From NCBI RefSeq assembly GCF_033807575.1, contig NC_084716.1:6448001-6512000 (forward strand): DNA of 64,000 nucleotides. Reading direction: 5' to 3'. Position numbers and translations under genes: made by a program. Each line of letters begins with the position of its first letter. The stretch's first letter is position 1. Shown in pieces: positions 52,855-63,960 of this stretch. This stretch comes from Cydia pomonella. Its lineage: Eukaryota; Arthropoda; Insecta; Lepidoptera; Tortricidae. The notes below the pieces were generated by a model that was not told where the DNA came from, searched no databases, and saw nothing but the letters and a program-made list of their open reading frames with translations.

Positions 52855-53430
52855 AACTTCAATCAACCCCCTTTTCCGCCCTAAATCCCTTTTCCACCCC
52901 TTTTCACCCCGGCGGGGTGATATTGGGGTTGAAAACTATTCTATATCATTCCCCATAGCAAAACTATCTACATAACAAATTTCAACTAAATCCGTTCAGC
53001 GGTCATTAATTCCCCACACAAAATTTTAAGTTTTTGAATTTCTTTGTTGTTAGGTACCAATAGTATCCTACATGGGAGAATCAACTTTTTAGCGTCACTC
53101 GTTGCCATGGTTACGATTAGTTGTCCAGGGGACAAAAGTTCATTGAAATACTGATTTTATGGTACTTAAATGTATTAAACTTGCGTTTTTGTGGTCGTTA
53201 TAACCAATGTCCATAATGGGCCCCCTACTAAGCATGTTAATAGAACGGCATACAACGTCTCTTCAAACAAACTGTGCCACTGTTGTCCCTTGGACAACGG
53301 GACAGGAAAACAAAACAAAAAAAGTTGATTCACCCACATACCAAATTTCAGCTTCCTAGGACTTCAGGAAGTACCCTATAGGCTTTGATGATTATCAGTG
53401 AGTGAGTGAGTCAGTGACGAAATATTTTTT
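52855..53430 (+). repeat. Moth repeat split by MITE-D
   Basis: The left part (52865-53073) has CCCCGGCGGGGTGATATTGG, CAAATTTCAACTAAATCCGT and CAGCGGTCATTAATTCC. The right part (53336-53430) has ACCAAATTTCAGCTTCCTAG and GTGAGTGAGTGAGTCAGTGA. Both are widely dispersed in Lepidoptera, probably LINE/RTE-related 3' sequences. Confidence 0.6.
53074..53335. mobile_element. MITE-D copy 2, inverted, 262 bp
   Basis: GGGAGAATCAACTTTTTAGC and AAAAAAGTTGATTCACCC ends. ACAT lies on both outer flanks, a likely 4-bp target duplication. It is opposite in orientation to copy 1, 2.9 kb away. Confidence 0.85.
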
Positions 53431-53519
53431 TTTTTATATGAATAAGATTTAAAGTATAAGAGCTATACAGAAGAAAGAAGAAGTAAATAAAGATTTAGAG
53501 ATGTCAAAAATGGCTACAA

Positions 53520-54484
53520 ATAAACAAACTTCAAGTTAACCTAAATAAAACGAAATTCATGGAATTTTACGCTACCCGTGGAAAACCAGTTCAAATTAGT
53601 ATAAAATACAATGATACAGAAATAGAATATGTTAACTCCACAAAATTTCTGGGTATAATCTAACTCTAATTGGCTTAACCACGTGAACGTGTACTATCAA
53701 AATTAAGTAGATTTGCCTATGCTGTAAAATGACTAAGGGAAGTCATCATTCGCTTGCCCTTATCCCATTCATTTGGGGTCGGCGCAGCATGTCTTTTCCT
53801 TCCATATCCATATCCAAAATGACTAAGGGAAGTATCAACAGAAAATACAGCTCTTCTAGCACTCCACGCCTATGTCATGCCAAATCTACGCTATGGAATT
53901 ATTCTATGGGGTAATGTTGGGAATAAAAAACAAGTGTTTAGATTACAGAAAAGATGCCTCCGCGCTAAATATAGTCTCAATCAAACTGAATCGTGTCGTA
54001 CGTTATTTCTCGAGAATAAAATACTAACTTTTTCAGCCCTTTACATATTTGAAATCAGTCTTTTTGTTAAAAATAACCCGCATATGTTTGAAGGCAGAAA
54101 TCCAAGACCAAGTGTTCAGTCTAAATATGGTCATGATATTGGATATCCTAGGTAAACATTGTCATTTTTTTCAAAGAGTGTTATGGTTATGTGTCCAAAG
54201 ATATATAATAACATTACCAATCCACTTAAAGAAATTGATGCCTATGGAATTTTATGAAATTGGCTTTTGGGGAAATGTTTTTACAGCATCTCTGATTTCT
54301 TAACATAATAAAAAATAATATATTAACTAATCTTGTAATGTGTAGTATAAGTTAATATGATCTCATTTAGAATTAAGTTCCCATATTGTACGCCTCTCTG
54401 AGGCAGGGCATGAAGACCATTGTAAATTAGAATAACATCTCTGTAACTCATGACCAACAATAAATATTTTGATTGATTGATTAA
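53520..54484 (+). pseudogene. Jockey/CR1-type LINE: reverse-transcriptase 3' half, C-terminus and tail
   Basis: In order: WLQINKLQVNLNKTKFMEFY, then EIEYVNSTKFLGII (the FLG block of late reverse-transcriptase motifs), stops near 53660, and SRFAYAVK followed by TGA. After an inserted 72-bp piece comes STENTALLALHAYVMPNLRY, GIILWGN and RLQKRCLRA. Then TLFLENKILTFSALYIFEIS and frame-shifted C-terminal remnants reach about 54300. The element ends with AATAAATATTTTGATTGATT (about 54484), a GATT-repeat tail. It carries several stops and frameshifts and is dead. The YADD core is upstream of the truncated start. Confidence 0.8.
53744..53815. mobile_element. 72-bp insertion in the reverse transcriptase, 18-bp target duplication
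   Basis: AAAATGACTAAGGGAAGT occurs at 53726-53743 and again at 53816-53833. Between them lies CATCATTCGCTTGCCCTTAT, GGGGTCGGCGCAGCATGTCT and CCATATCCATATCC. The long duplication is typical of LINE-driven retroposition. The CTTATCC-CATTTGGGGTCGG text is a common moth repeat. Confidence 0.8.
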
Positions 54485-54592
54485 TTACAATTGAATGTTT
54501 TTATGCTTAATAAGTCCACGTATATATACTCGTATATACACACAAATTTATCTCGACCATTTTGTTCGTCTAGTATAAATTCAAACCGTCAG

Positions 54593-54690
54593 GTATGTCA
54601 GGATCGTAGCAAGTGGAAATCCGTGGTCTCTGCCTACCTCTCCGGGAAATAGGCGTGATTATATGTATGTATGTATGTAATTCAAACCGT
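54593..54690 (+). pseudogene. LINE C-terminal end with TATG-repeat tail
   Basis: The plus strand reads CQDRSKWKSVVSAYLSGK and TAG. This matches the AQDR-KWRS-VSA end of RTE-like proteins and is followed by GTGATTATATGTATGTATGT. Only about 20 codons and the tail remain. Confidence 0.6.
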
Positions 54691-55169
54691 GAGTATGAGG
54701 GTTCAAAAATACGACGAAGCGCTTCGAGAAAAGGTAGTGCCCTTGCGCTTCGCTTAGTACTGTGCCCCCAGATTTTTTATCAGGGGTATTTATATTTGTC
54801 ATAATCTATTTAAAATAAATCAGTATAAGTGTTAAAGCTTACCACAAATCAGTACTAAAAAGCCCATCTTGAGTTTAATCACGTAATAATATCAAACAGA
54901 AATAACCACTAGGCAACATTAAAATAATTTAATCCCAGAAATTAATTGACCAAGAAATGAAAACTATTTGAATATTTTACGAGCTTTTTAATACTCAGAT
55001 TAATACCTGCGAGTATTATAATTATCGAAAATATTCATAATCTGCACACACAATAGTAGATTGTTAACCAAGGGATGAAAGATACTTATTTCTGCCAAGG
55101 TAGTTTGGCGCTCGAACGCAATGACAAATGTTATAAAAAAATGCAAAATCATAAGAAATGATATAAAAA
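54691..55169. other. Unassigned stretch
   Basis: No recognised feature. Confidence 0.4.
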
Positions 55170-56616
55170 TTATACTTAGACATGTTTAAGAAAAAACAGT
55201 TTTATTTTACTTTCGTCATATTCGAAATGAAAAGTAGTTTTTCGTGATGCACAGTGAAGGCATATCCACCAGTCGGTTGAAAACGGGGAGCCTGCTAAAG
55301 TGTGGAAATTTCTCAAGTCGCTAGGAGTTGAAAAACCACAATAGCACTCCTGCCCCAAAGATATCGATCTCAACCTGCTTAATCGGCACTATTTTTCAGC
55401 AGGTCCTTGCCTCGCTTCCGACTCCACACTCATCTTCCTTTTCTTTCACGCCTTTTACCGACAGTGATGTTAGGAGAAACGTTGTCTTGACTTCAATACA
55501 CTATCTCCAATTTATTTTGATAACGTTCTGATCCCATACTCGAAGCAAGTAAAGAATTTGGGACTTCTCATGGATAGTACCCTCAATGGGTGCCTCAAGT
55601 TGGCGAAGTAAGCAGGAGAATGTTTGCAGCAGTGAGCTCTTAAAAGGCTACGAAATCTTCTACCAATACCGACTAAAATTGCGCTTGCCCAAACCCTCCT
55701 TCTCCCCATTTTGGACTACGCTGACGTTTCATATCCTGATCTAATGGAGGAGCAACTTAATAAACTTGAGCGCATCCAAAATATCTGCACCCGGTTCATA
55801 TTTGTGTTACGCAAGTATGACCATGTTTCTCTTTTCCGCTCACAGCTCAAGTGGTTGCCTATTCCTTTTCGTCGTAACTTTCATATTTATTCTGTGTATC
55901 CTATATTCTATTCTATTCTATTCCTTCCAGCAACTCCCCGCTATCTCAAGGAGCGTTTTAACTATCTTAATTCTGTGAGGCTGTCGCGCAGCCTGCTTCT
56001 CTCCGTCCCACCTTCTAGATTTTTTTTTATTTGGAGATCCAACAGCTGTGACATTAACATAGAAAAATGTAGTAGATACAGGAAGCCAATTATAGGAACT
56101 CACAGGTAGAAAATTTTACAACACTTCATTTACTTTTCAAGCTGTCCGATACTGGAACTCTGGGCGCGTCTAATGCCAACGGGTAAAGAGTTCCAGTATC
56201 GGACAGCTTGAAAGAAGAGATTGGGCGCGTCTAATGCCAACGGGTAAAATCTCTTGCTGTGTTTAAAAATCACTCAAAGAACATTATTTATCTCTCCCTT
56301 AGTGTTTATATAGTACATAGTTATTTTTACTCTGTGGGTGACATGCTACTGTCATATTTAGCTATGTTTCGGTTAATTTTATATATATTTATATATATGT
56401 TTATCTATGTCTATTTGTATTCCTTATATGTGTATGTTTATTTACTGTAATTGTGTGTGTGAATGTAGGCTTCATAACGGTTTAGCAACACCTACTTTTT
56501 CGATTAACTTCTCTATTTCCGCTACCCAGAGGTTAAAAAAAATCAATTGTTTATTTTCTTGTATCTTTTTACTGAGGTGTGCCAATAAAGAGTATTCTAT
56601 CTATCTATCTATCTAA
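55170..56616 (+). pseudogene. Jockey-type LINE, internally deleted and rearranged
   Basis: The left part reads VENGEPAKVWKFLKSLGVEK and PKDIDLNLLNRHY, the linker between endonuclease and reverse transcriptase. Most of the reverse transcriptase is missing. It resumes near 55525 with VLIPYSKQVKNLGLLMDSTL, then NLLPIPTKIALAQTLLLPIL, DYADVSYPDLMEEQLNKLER and IQNICTRFIFVLRKYDHVSL. The last block (FQAVRYWNS...) is broken by an inversion at 56135-56248. The 3' end AATAAAGAGTATTCTATCTA has a TCTA-repeat tail (56584-56613). Frames shift several times, and it is non-functional. Confidence 0.8.
56135..56248. repeat. Template-switch rearrangement in the LINE
   Basis: A 27-bp arm (56135-56161) is repeated in inverse at 56187-56213. 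A 27-bp unit (TGGGCGCGTCTAATGCCAAC plus GGGTAAA) occurs at 56161 and again at 56222. Inverting that unit restores the protein order WNSLPVGIRRAQSLAVF. Confidence 0.85.
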
Positions 56617-58206
56617 TTTAACTGATTTATTAAATTCAAAAGGCAGGGGAAGGGAAAGGTTTGAATAAATTATGAGCTTTGCAGACGGCTTCAATAATTG
56701 CGATTATTATAATTAACTAAATTTTAACTAGTTTCTACTAAGGGTTAATCTATAAAAGTAGTTTATGTGATTGCTACACTGTATGATATAATTATTTAAC
56801 TAGCTTTCAGCTTGTTTTACTTAATCCACACTCGTATTTTAATGCCTGATTATACAGTTACATACACTGCTTTATCTACACACATATTATAACGTTTTAC
56901 GACCGTCACTGCGGCATTGATCACACTGTTTATAACCGCTGCAATATTTATTTTCGAATAAAACTCAAACCGACTGATATTAGAATTGAAGTCAAATCAA
57001 ATTCCTTTGTTTCTCCGAGACTTTTCTTCTAAAAAACATACTAATGTAACAATAAAAACGAATACGATATTATTACGTAATGATAACATTTTGACAAATA
57101 AGAAATTGTTTTAACTAAACCGTTTATTTTTAGTCTGGCGGCAACTTGCTGGTTTTGAACGTATCATAGAGCGTTTATACATATTATGTGAATAGATAAA
57201 ACCTTTAATAATATTTCTCCATGGACAAGCTAAAACGAAACAGTTCTGAAATAAATCGAAATAAAAGTTATTATTTGAAGGTTCGTCCGGTAACCTAGCC
57301 ACATCTGCGTCTGCGACCCTGCCTACCCTACCTACCTATATAAGCATAAGTAAAAGTGTCACCCCTTAATTCATAAAACTTGGTAAAACCTTTGTTAAAT
57401 TTTGTCCTTTTCTGACGAACACAAATGTCAAAATGACAGATAAGAACACACGATTATTGAAAGCTTGTTAGACTTAACAGGCGTTTATGAACAAAGCATA
57501 ATCAGGCGTAAAATGTCGTTAATGCATAACTGCGACCTACAGTTTCTTCAAATAATGAGTACCTAATAGTAACGTTCACCATTCTATTTCAAATAGTGTA
57601 GTGAACGTTACTATGGAGACAGAATTAATTAGAAGATAGTATCAAAAAGTAAGTACCCAGGGACTTAAGCTTCACTCAAGATTAATCTGTCTTCAAATAG
57701 AAACAGTAAACAGAATGAGTAGACGTTTTTGTATCAGCTTATTCCTGCGCCTAGAAATATTGACAGAATAAATAATATTTTTTGTGCAAATTTGGCTCGC
57801 ATTACGTTGAAAAAGATATTAAAAGCCCAATTTATTCTAACGCCGTAACAAGCTCTCGGTTTACCCAGTCGTTATTCTCGCAAATTCCTAAATATCTTAA
57901 GTACAGTTGAAAATAAATTAACTTTGCGCGTTTGGTTAGTGCGGCAATTTTAAATAAAACCTCGTAATAAGCTCTCTGTACACTCAGTACTAGTAACTCG
58001 TAAACGTGATCTTTATCTACATTAAAAAGGGAACGCATGTAAAATAATGTTCAACGAAAACAACAATTAAATAAACTTTTACCATAATACTTTATGTATG
58101 TATTACTTTTGTCATAATGAAGAGGAATCTAATGATGTTCATCGACTTAAAAAATAAGAATAAATCGAGTCGAATAAGTGGAAATATTCGCTGTATTGGG
58201 TAAGTT
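56617..58206. other. Unassigned AT-rich stretch
   Basis: Bases 57553-57613 hold a 14-bp inverted repeat (ATAGTAACGTTCAC and its inverse). The minus frame at 57832-58038 (68 codons) is not recognised. No other feature. Confidence 0.4.
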
Positions 58207-58315
58207 CTTGGTGGCTCAGATGGCAGAGCACTGGGCTAATGATCCAGTTGTCGTGAGTTCAAGCCCCGTCCAAGACAGTGAATTTTTCCACTTTTAATTT
58301 GTCGGTAAAATATAT
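58207..58315 (+). mobile_element. SINE-4 or tRNA-derived element
   Basis: TTGGTGGCTCAGATGGCAGA (box A) and GTGAGTTCAAGCCCCGTCC (box B) are 72-nt tRNA-like, with a cloverleaf-like CACTGG/CCAGT stem. The anticodon loop has 9 nt instead of 7, so a functional tRNA is unlikely. An AT-rich tail follows. Confidence 0.6.
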
Positions 58316-58734
58316 ACGATATCTAACTTACTCTAGATCTCTACAAATACAAAATACAAAATTATTTATTTGTCCAACATAGGTTTGCCAAACCTCCCTG
58401 GCAACGGGAATGTATATATTTTTTGGCCACCTTGTATATCAATCGGTAGCATCGTTGGAGCCTGTATACCTACCTGTTCTAATATCTTAAATTGTATTGA
58501 ATTGCTAATTTTTTGTACAACTATTTTTATATATAATCTCTAGACGTCTGAGTGCCTTGTAGATACATGATTGAGACGTAAACACTTTAAGGACTTTGAA
58601 GTAGGCGTAATAAGCCTCTTATAGGCACGAATTCCTAATAACGGGAACGGCATTCAGATTTGTTATTGGTTTTGTTTGTAAGTACTTGGTGGAAGAACAT
58701 ATTTTTCTTCTCATCGACTGAACGGGCTGATCTA
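58316..58734. other. Unassigned stretch
   Basis: No recognised feature. Confidence 0.4.
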
Positions 58735-58825
58735 AAATTTCATATACCAAACTATAACACTCTTGGCGAGGTGGTAAGGCATGGATTAGTTTGTAGTTGA
58801 TTAACATAGATAATAAGATAGCTAT
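58735..58825 (-). repeat. Dispersed repeat shared with 44587-44880
   Basis: The minus strand carries CTATTATCTTGGCGAGG-type text: CCATGCCTTACCACCTCGCC, ATGTTAATCAACTACAAAC and AATAGCTATCTTATTATC, contiguous here. Confidence 0.55.
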
Positions 58826-59099
58826 TAAGATTTTTACTAATATCGCTATGGATTTTTTTTAATGGTCCGAAATAAACAATTTTTTTTTATAATTGTGTCT
58901 TTTTCATGTATGGGCTCGCAACACAACAATAATATTTGTTTCGATACGCTGTAATCAACTATATAAAAATAACCGCCACGTGCCACCGCGGTCAAAAGGA
59001 CGAAATTAAATGGTAAATAGCTCAATAGAGGCCGGGAACTAAGTGGTCTATTTTTTATTAATAATCTAATTCTATTATTCTAAATTTGTCTGTAAATAA
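58826..59099. other. Unassigned spacer
   Basis: No recognised feature. Confidence 0.4.
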
Positions 59100-60230
59100 A
59101 AATAACATGGTGTAACCATAAAGTTGTGGAAAATGTGTCTGCAAAACAGCGCCTAGGAAGTTTTTAGAGTGCTCAGGCTGCAATGTCCGGTTCTGTTTCG
59201 AGTGTTTGGATAGGATTGGCGTAAGTTACAAGCGCTTCTCATTGATGAGCATAGAAAATCGCATGAGCTGGAAAGGCCGTTGTTGCTGCAAAAAACCTGG
59301 CAAGCCTACTTCAAACCAGCTATATAAACCGATGACCCCATCGAATATTCCAAGTTCTGCCCTTCTATAGCTTGTTCTTCACCCTTAAACTAGATACGTA
59401 TATCACTACAGCGCGCGACCATCACCATCCCAATACAACCAAGATGGGTCCGACAAATGGTATCCTGCGCATTTGTACCACTCATCGGCCAACTGCCACT
59501 GCTTGTACTGTGCTATCAGCAGCAAATATTTTTGGTAAATATTACGATAAAGGTACATATTTAAGGTCGCAAAAGTGTACGCTGACCAAAACGTCGATTC
59601 GACGTCGAATCAACCTAAATTGGGAAAAATGCACGTGCCGCGTTTGCGTGCGCGTGCGATTTGACATTAGAAAACATTCGTGAACGAGTTGCTGATGCTC
59701 TAGGAATTGGGCTGACTAGTTTATCGAATCACTAAGGAGAATTTCGGTAAGTCCTTAATGGAGGAAAATAAATGTCGCATAAGAATAAAAAGAAAAGAAA
59801 ACCTTGTAACCACACCTGACAGCTTTCATACTCGTATGTATGGCGGCGATTCGTACGAGTAACCATATTTGCGCGTATTATTCACGAGGTGAACTGCGAA
59901 CATGCAATAAACTCCTAGTTTCTCTGAAGTCCGCAGGATTATTTAAAAGTTGTTTTCAATTATATAAAATGGGATAACAGGAAAAAAAGACATAACAGAT
60001 ATAAGGTGCGAATCTCTTCACAAAGTAAAACGCATTGCAGATTGGCATAAAGTGGTTTTTACTCATGAAACTTAGCTCAATGATAGTCACACTTAGTACA
60101 ACAATGATAGGGCAAAATCATGTACCAATACCAAATCACCTGAAAGTAAAGACCAGCGGATAATTTGAAAATTTGCCATGCTAGCGTGGCGGTTAAATCC
60201 GTCAAAACAACAAATATCATGAAGAATTGA
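59100..60230 (+). pseudogene. Decayed DDE-type transposase
   Basis: Recognisable islands on the plus strand, in different frames and separated by stops, are: LIDEHRKSHELERPLLLQKT (about 59240); ENIRERVADALGIGLTSLSN (about 59663); SLMEENKCRIR; AYYSRGELRTCNKLLVSLKS followed by AGLFKS (about 59870); and VVFTHET, stop, LNDSHT (about 60050-60090). The last corresponds to the YLDETW-N-HT catalytic block of a moth transposase family related to the IS630/Tc1 superfamily, with Trp mutated to TAG. A C-x2-C-x4-C-x2-C motif at 59170-59205 in another frame may be chance. The terminal inverted repeats were not identified. Clearly inactive. Confidence 0.5.
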
Positions 60231-60289
60231 ACATTGAAACCTTTTAAAATGGTTCATTAAATTATGAGAAAATTTGGTGGCGTGGGGGG

Positions 60290-61190
60290 CGTGCCTTGAA
60301 GGCTCGCTGTGCGGTGGGTCTGGTGGTCACGGTCATGTAGCTGCTGGAACCCATCGGCCTCCCGTAACTCGCCCTGAGCGGGCCGGGAGCGCTGCTCATT
60401 GCGATTAGTGTTGCGTGGAAGAAAACCATTATAATGAACCCGCAATCCCAAGGTGATGGAACCGTGACGATGGGATGCGTGGTTGGAGGGAGCCTAGTCC
60501 CTAGCGTGCGGCGGAGCTCACACCCGAAAAAATATACAACGATGTCTACATCGTGATGTTTTCTCAATGTTCTAGCATTGAGAAAACACAATGAAGGACG
60601 ATTGCGAAAAACGCCCGGGTGGCGGGTCTCCTTATGGAGGAATCGCGCCCGCTCACTTCGGTGGGCAGCCTTCGTACACTTGAGTACGCAGGACAGCCTT
60701 CGTATTCAAGAGTGAGCTTCAATCGCCTCGTATACCGAATATGGGCTGTGATGCAACCTGGATAAAGGATTTTGTTGATCCGGAGTAGAAGGACTGCAAC
60801 CTGATGCCGCATTCCAACAACAGTAAGGATAACCTTCAACTTGATGCCGAATTCGGACTTCACTCACCGAGCGAGTCCAGAGCAGCCTTAGGGCGATAAC
60901 CCTGGTTGCCACAAAGTCCAACAAACTCAACGGCACTTTCGGTGAGGGCAATAAAAGACGCAATCGGACACGAATGTCACTTTGGTGGACAGATCAAAGA
61001 GACATTTGAGTGCACGCGGGCTGCCACAGGAAACAGGGTTTTCAAAGTTCCGGGAGCAGCTAATGGCGATAACGCCAATTTGATGGCCAAAGAGCTTACT
61101 GAAAAGCTTGGGCTGGATATTGTCCGGGTTTCCCAGGGTGAGGTAACCGAAAGCCATGGGTGGCATTTAGCTAGGTACGAATAAACCAGT
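60290..61190 (+). pseudogene. LINE 5' region copy 1 with ORF1-like remnant
   Basis: A GC-richer segment. Bases 60310-60540 and 60575-60660 match the second copy at 62190-62500 (GGGCCGGGAGCGCTGCTCAT, AATCCCAAGGTGA, GCATTGAGAAA, GGTCTCCTTATGGAGGAATC). Downstream, 60906-61184 is an open frame reading DAIGHECHFGGQIKETFECT then RAATGNRVFKVPGAANGDNA and LMAKELTEKLGLDIVRVSQG. This resembles the gag-like ORF1 of R1-clade LINEs (R-TA-G--LF-VPG block). Stops and shifts lie between the parts, so ORF1 is broken. The R1-like assignment is from memory. Confidence 0.45.
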
Positions 61191-62189
61191 GATGACCACC
61201 ACCTTTGATGAAAAAAAATCAGGTATATATAGGAAACGTAACAAAATGGCGGGCGTATAAACCATTAAGGCTATGTCACCGACTTTGGTACATGTACCAG
61301 TTCAATTTAATGATTTCCTTCTAGCGAATTATCACCATGAAGGAATGCGAATTAAGCTGTTCAGTTCGCCTGACGCTAGATCCCGTCTAGGAAAATACGG
61401 TAACTTTTTGAGGATGGGACATGACAAACTGGTCCAGCACCTTTTCGCCAAATATACTCAATTCAGACAGAAGTCAACAATACAGATGGCAATAACACGG
61501 TTTCTTTGGTGTTTGCTCTCATGACGCACCAAACCAAAAATCTTTGTGACCCTATTAAATTCAGTTAAGGCTGAGGTGCCGAAATGCCAACCCAAGAAAG
61601 TTACCATTGATTTAGAGAAAGCGATAATGAATGAGGAAATATGAGGGTGATGTGAAATGGGAAACACCCGGGCGACTAGTTCTCCATTGCTATAAATTTC
61701 CCATATTGATATTCGAGAGGGCTGGAATATATAGATTTTTCCTGGGGATGAGTTTGGAGCGTGTGTGGGTTGCGTCAACGCACCAACAGCAGCTGATGGA
61801 GATTTTACATGTTCGTCGATATGAAGCATCTCTTTTTGCACTCAAATGTGACCATCTGGACTGGAGCGGGTCAATAAAAGATCAGGACTGTTGGTTTCGG
61901 GAAAGTATTTGACTGCCGCCGCGTGCCCGTGACTCCTCTCTAAAGGCAGAAAGAAGAACACCCCAGGTTTTTACTGAGTATGTAGTGGTATCTCACATAT
62001 CCTCCGCATTTCCCCCTGGCGTTGGGGAGTCTTTCGAAGATTTTTCTTGAACAAAAAAAAAGGTTAGGCTGCGGGTCTGCTAGAGCTCCTCGTGGTGCAC
62101 CCTGGGAGAGGGAGGATAGCCGCTCAGTAGCGCGTTTGCTATTCTTCCTCTGATAACTACCATTGTGATTGGCTGCTCCGACATGCCTC
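61191..62189. other. Spacer between LINE copies, origin unclear
   Basis: The frames at 61273-61524 and 61631-61912 (plus) and 61458-61841 (minus) overlap and are not recognised. It may be further LINE ORF sequence too decayed to read, or another element. Confidence 0.3.
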
Positions 62190-63960
62190 ATCTAATCTAA
62201 AGTATCAGGGGATGTAGCCGGCTTCCTCCGCACTGACCGGGCCGGGGGCGCTGCTCAAGTAGCCCTGCGTGAAAGAAAACCACTCGAATAAAGTCCCAAT
62301 CCCAAGGTGAGCGGATCATGCCGATGGGATACGTAGCTGATGGAAGTCCAGTCCTTAGCATGCGGGGGAGCTCACCCGAAGGAAGAAACAACGATCTAAA
62401 GCATTGAGAAACAACAAAAAAGAACAATTGCGAAATACGTCCCCTGTCGGGTCTCCGAAAGGAGGAATCCCACCCGCTCATTTCGGAAACAATCGCCTCG
62501 TAAACTGCGCGGCAGGGTACCGGTCTCCGTAAGCACAACCTTGGCTTGAAAAACATGTTTGATGCAACTTGGAATGTGGATTCTGTTGATTCGGAGGCGA
62601 AGGACTGCGATCCGATGTCGCAATCCAACAAGAAAGACCTTGGCACGAGTGGTGCTTTAAGACTGAGGGGTGGCGGTTCGCCGTCACGAGATTCAAAGGG
62701 TCGGTTCATCCGTGGATTGGCTCCACAAAAATTGACAGAAGCTACAAATTAAGAGAGAGCGAGGTAGTGGAGTTTGACACAGAGCAGATGAGGAATTAAC
62801 TAGTAGGAGGTTCCGCATCTGGTGTTCACTGGTCCCTGAACACAGGTTCTCAGCTTGCGGACGTTTACGTCGGAGCTTCACAGATACAGTTGATCATCAG
62901 ACTGACTTCTAGCCGGGAAATTATGGCGGAAAAGGGGAGAAAAAAGACTAGCAGATGAGCTCAACTTTTCTTCCGGCTCTGATAGTGATCGGACACTCAG
63001 TGAAGGTGCTACCAAAACAGAACAGATTCTCGATGAAAACCCCCAAGCAGGGATGGAGAGGCCGGCCGCCCACAATGGGCCGATACGTAGGTTTTGGAAA
63101 GCTCCAACTCAATTCAAAAAAGGCACGTGAGAGGCAAATTCAGGTGGAGAAAGAGCCGAGTGGCTTATGGAGCGTCCGCAGGCTATCTGCAGCAGCAAAA
63201 GCAGTCCTCGTCGAACCGACGATTCAAGGTACAGCTAGTCAGCTCACTCAATCCCAGCCAGCAGCAATTTCACCTGCAGGCCGCAAGCACTGCTTCGCCT
63301 CCCACCGGAGGGAAACGAAGGCCTAATCCAAAAATCAAGAAGAGCACATGGGTTAACCTGGCGGGTTAGGAAGCGTCAGAGGATACACGCTCTTGGCACC
63401 CGTCACGGAAATAGGGACGACGCCTGTCAAGAAGAATGGAGTGCCGTTGTGGGCGCAGTATAGCAAAAACTAAGACGACAAGTGGAGGGCCAATTGGTCT
63501 AAAACTACCACCGCTCCTAAAACGACACCTCAACGAAAGAGGAAACTTAACCCGCCTCTTACAGTCGCTATCACGCTGATGCTGAAATTGAAGGCAGTTG
63601 AAAAAGAGGTTAAGTATGAAACTATCTGAGCGAAGCGAAAAAGCACATCAAACTTGGAACTCGGAATCTCAGCGGTGCGCTTTCGACCAGTGGCATCAAA
63701 CATGCCGAAAAACTTCGTAAAATGTCTTCGTCCACCGGCCTATAAAATGTGCCGAAATACTGGTCGTGGCGCTAGACGATTTGGTAGTACTCGATGATCC
63801 CAGTTAGACGAAGTGTCAATAACAGATTGCCTCGACGCTTTGTATGCCGGGTACAGTAGTAGCACACTGACTAGTAATGTCACCTCGCACCATCATCAAC
63901 CTCCCTCACCGCCAGTATTACTGCGTCCTTATAACCATTAAAAAATAAACAGTAACATAG
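62190..63960 (+). pseudogene. LINE 5' region copy 2 with ORF1-like remnants
   Basis: The 5' part repeats copy 1. At 62546-62752 a frame reads MKNMFDATWNVDSVDSEAKD then CDPMSQSNKKDLGTSG and GSPSRDSKGRFIRG, an ORF1-like N-terminus. Shifted frames follow: ELNFSSGSDSDRTLSEGATK (about 62970) and AAAKAVLVEPTIQGTAS in a longer chance frame. Near 63640 comes HIKLGTRNLSGALSTSGIKH. The charged, Ser-rich text fits a retrotransposon gag-like protein with many disruptions. The window ends inside the element. Confidence 0.4.

Noticed and set aside
58207..58280. A functional tRNA gene
   Set aside because: The anticodon loop is 9 nt and an AT-rich tail follows directly, as in a SINE.
59165..59240. Cys-rich segment (C-x2-C-x4-C-x2-C) with AG and GTAAGT borders as another microexon or a piggyBac C-terminal Cys domain
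   Set aside because: It does not follow the 27-nt register, and another frame here matches the transposase better.
61458..61841. 127-codon minus-strand frame as a gene
   Set aside because: No domain, no splice context, and overlapping frames on the other strand; it lies between two decayed LINE copies.
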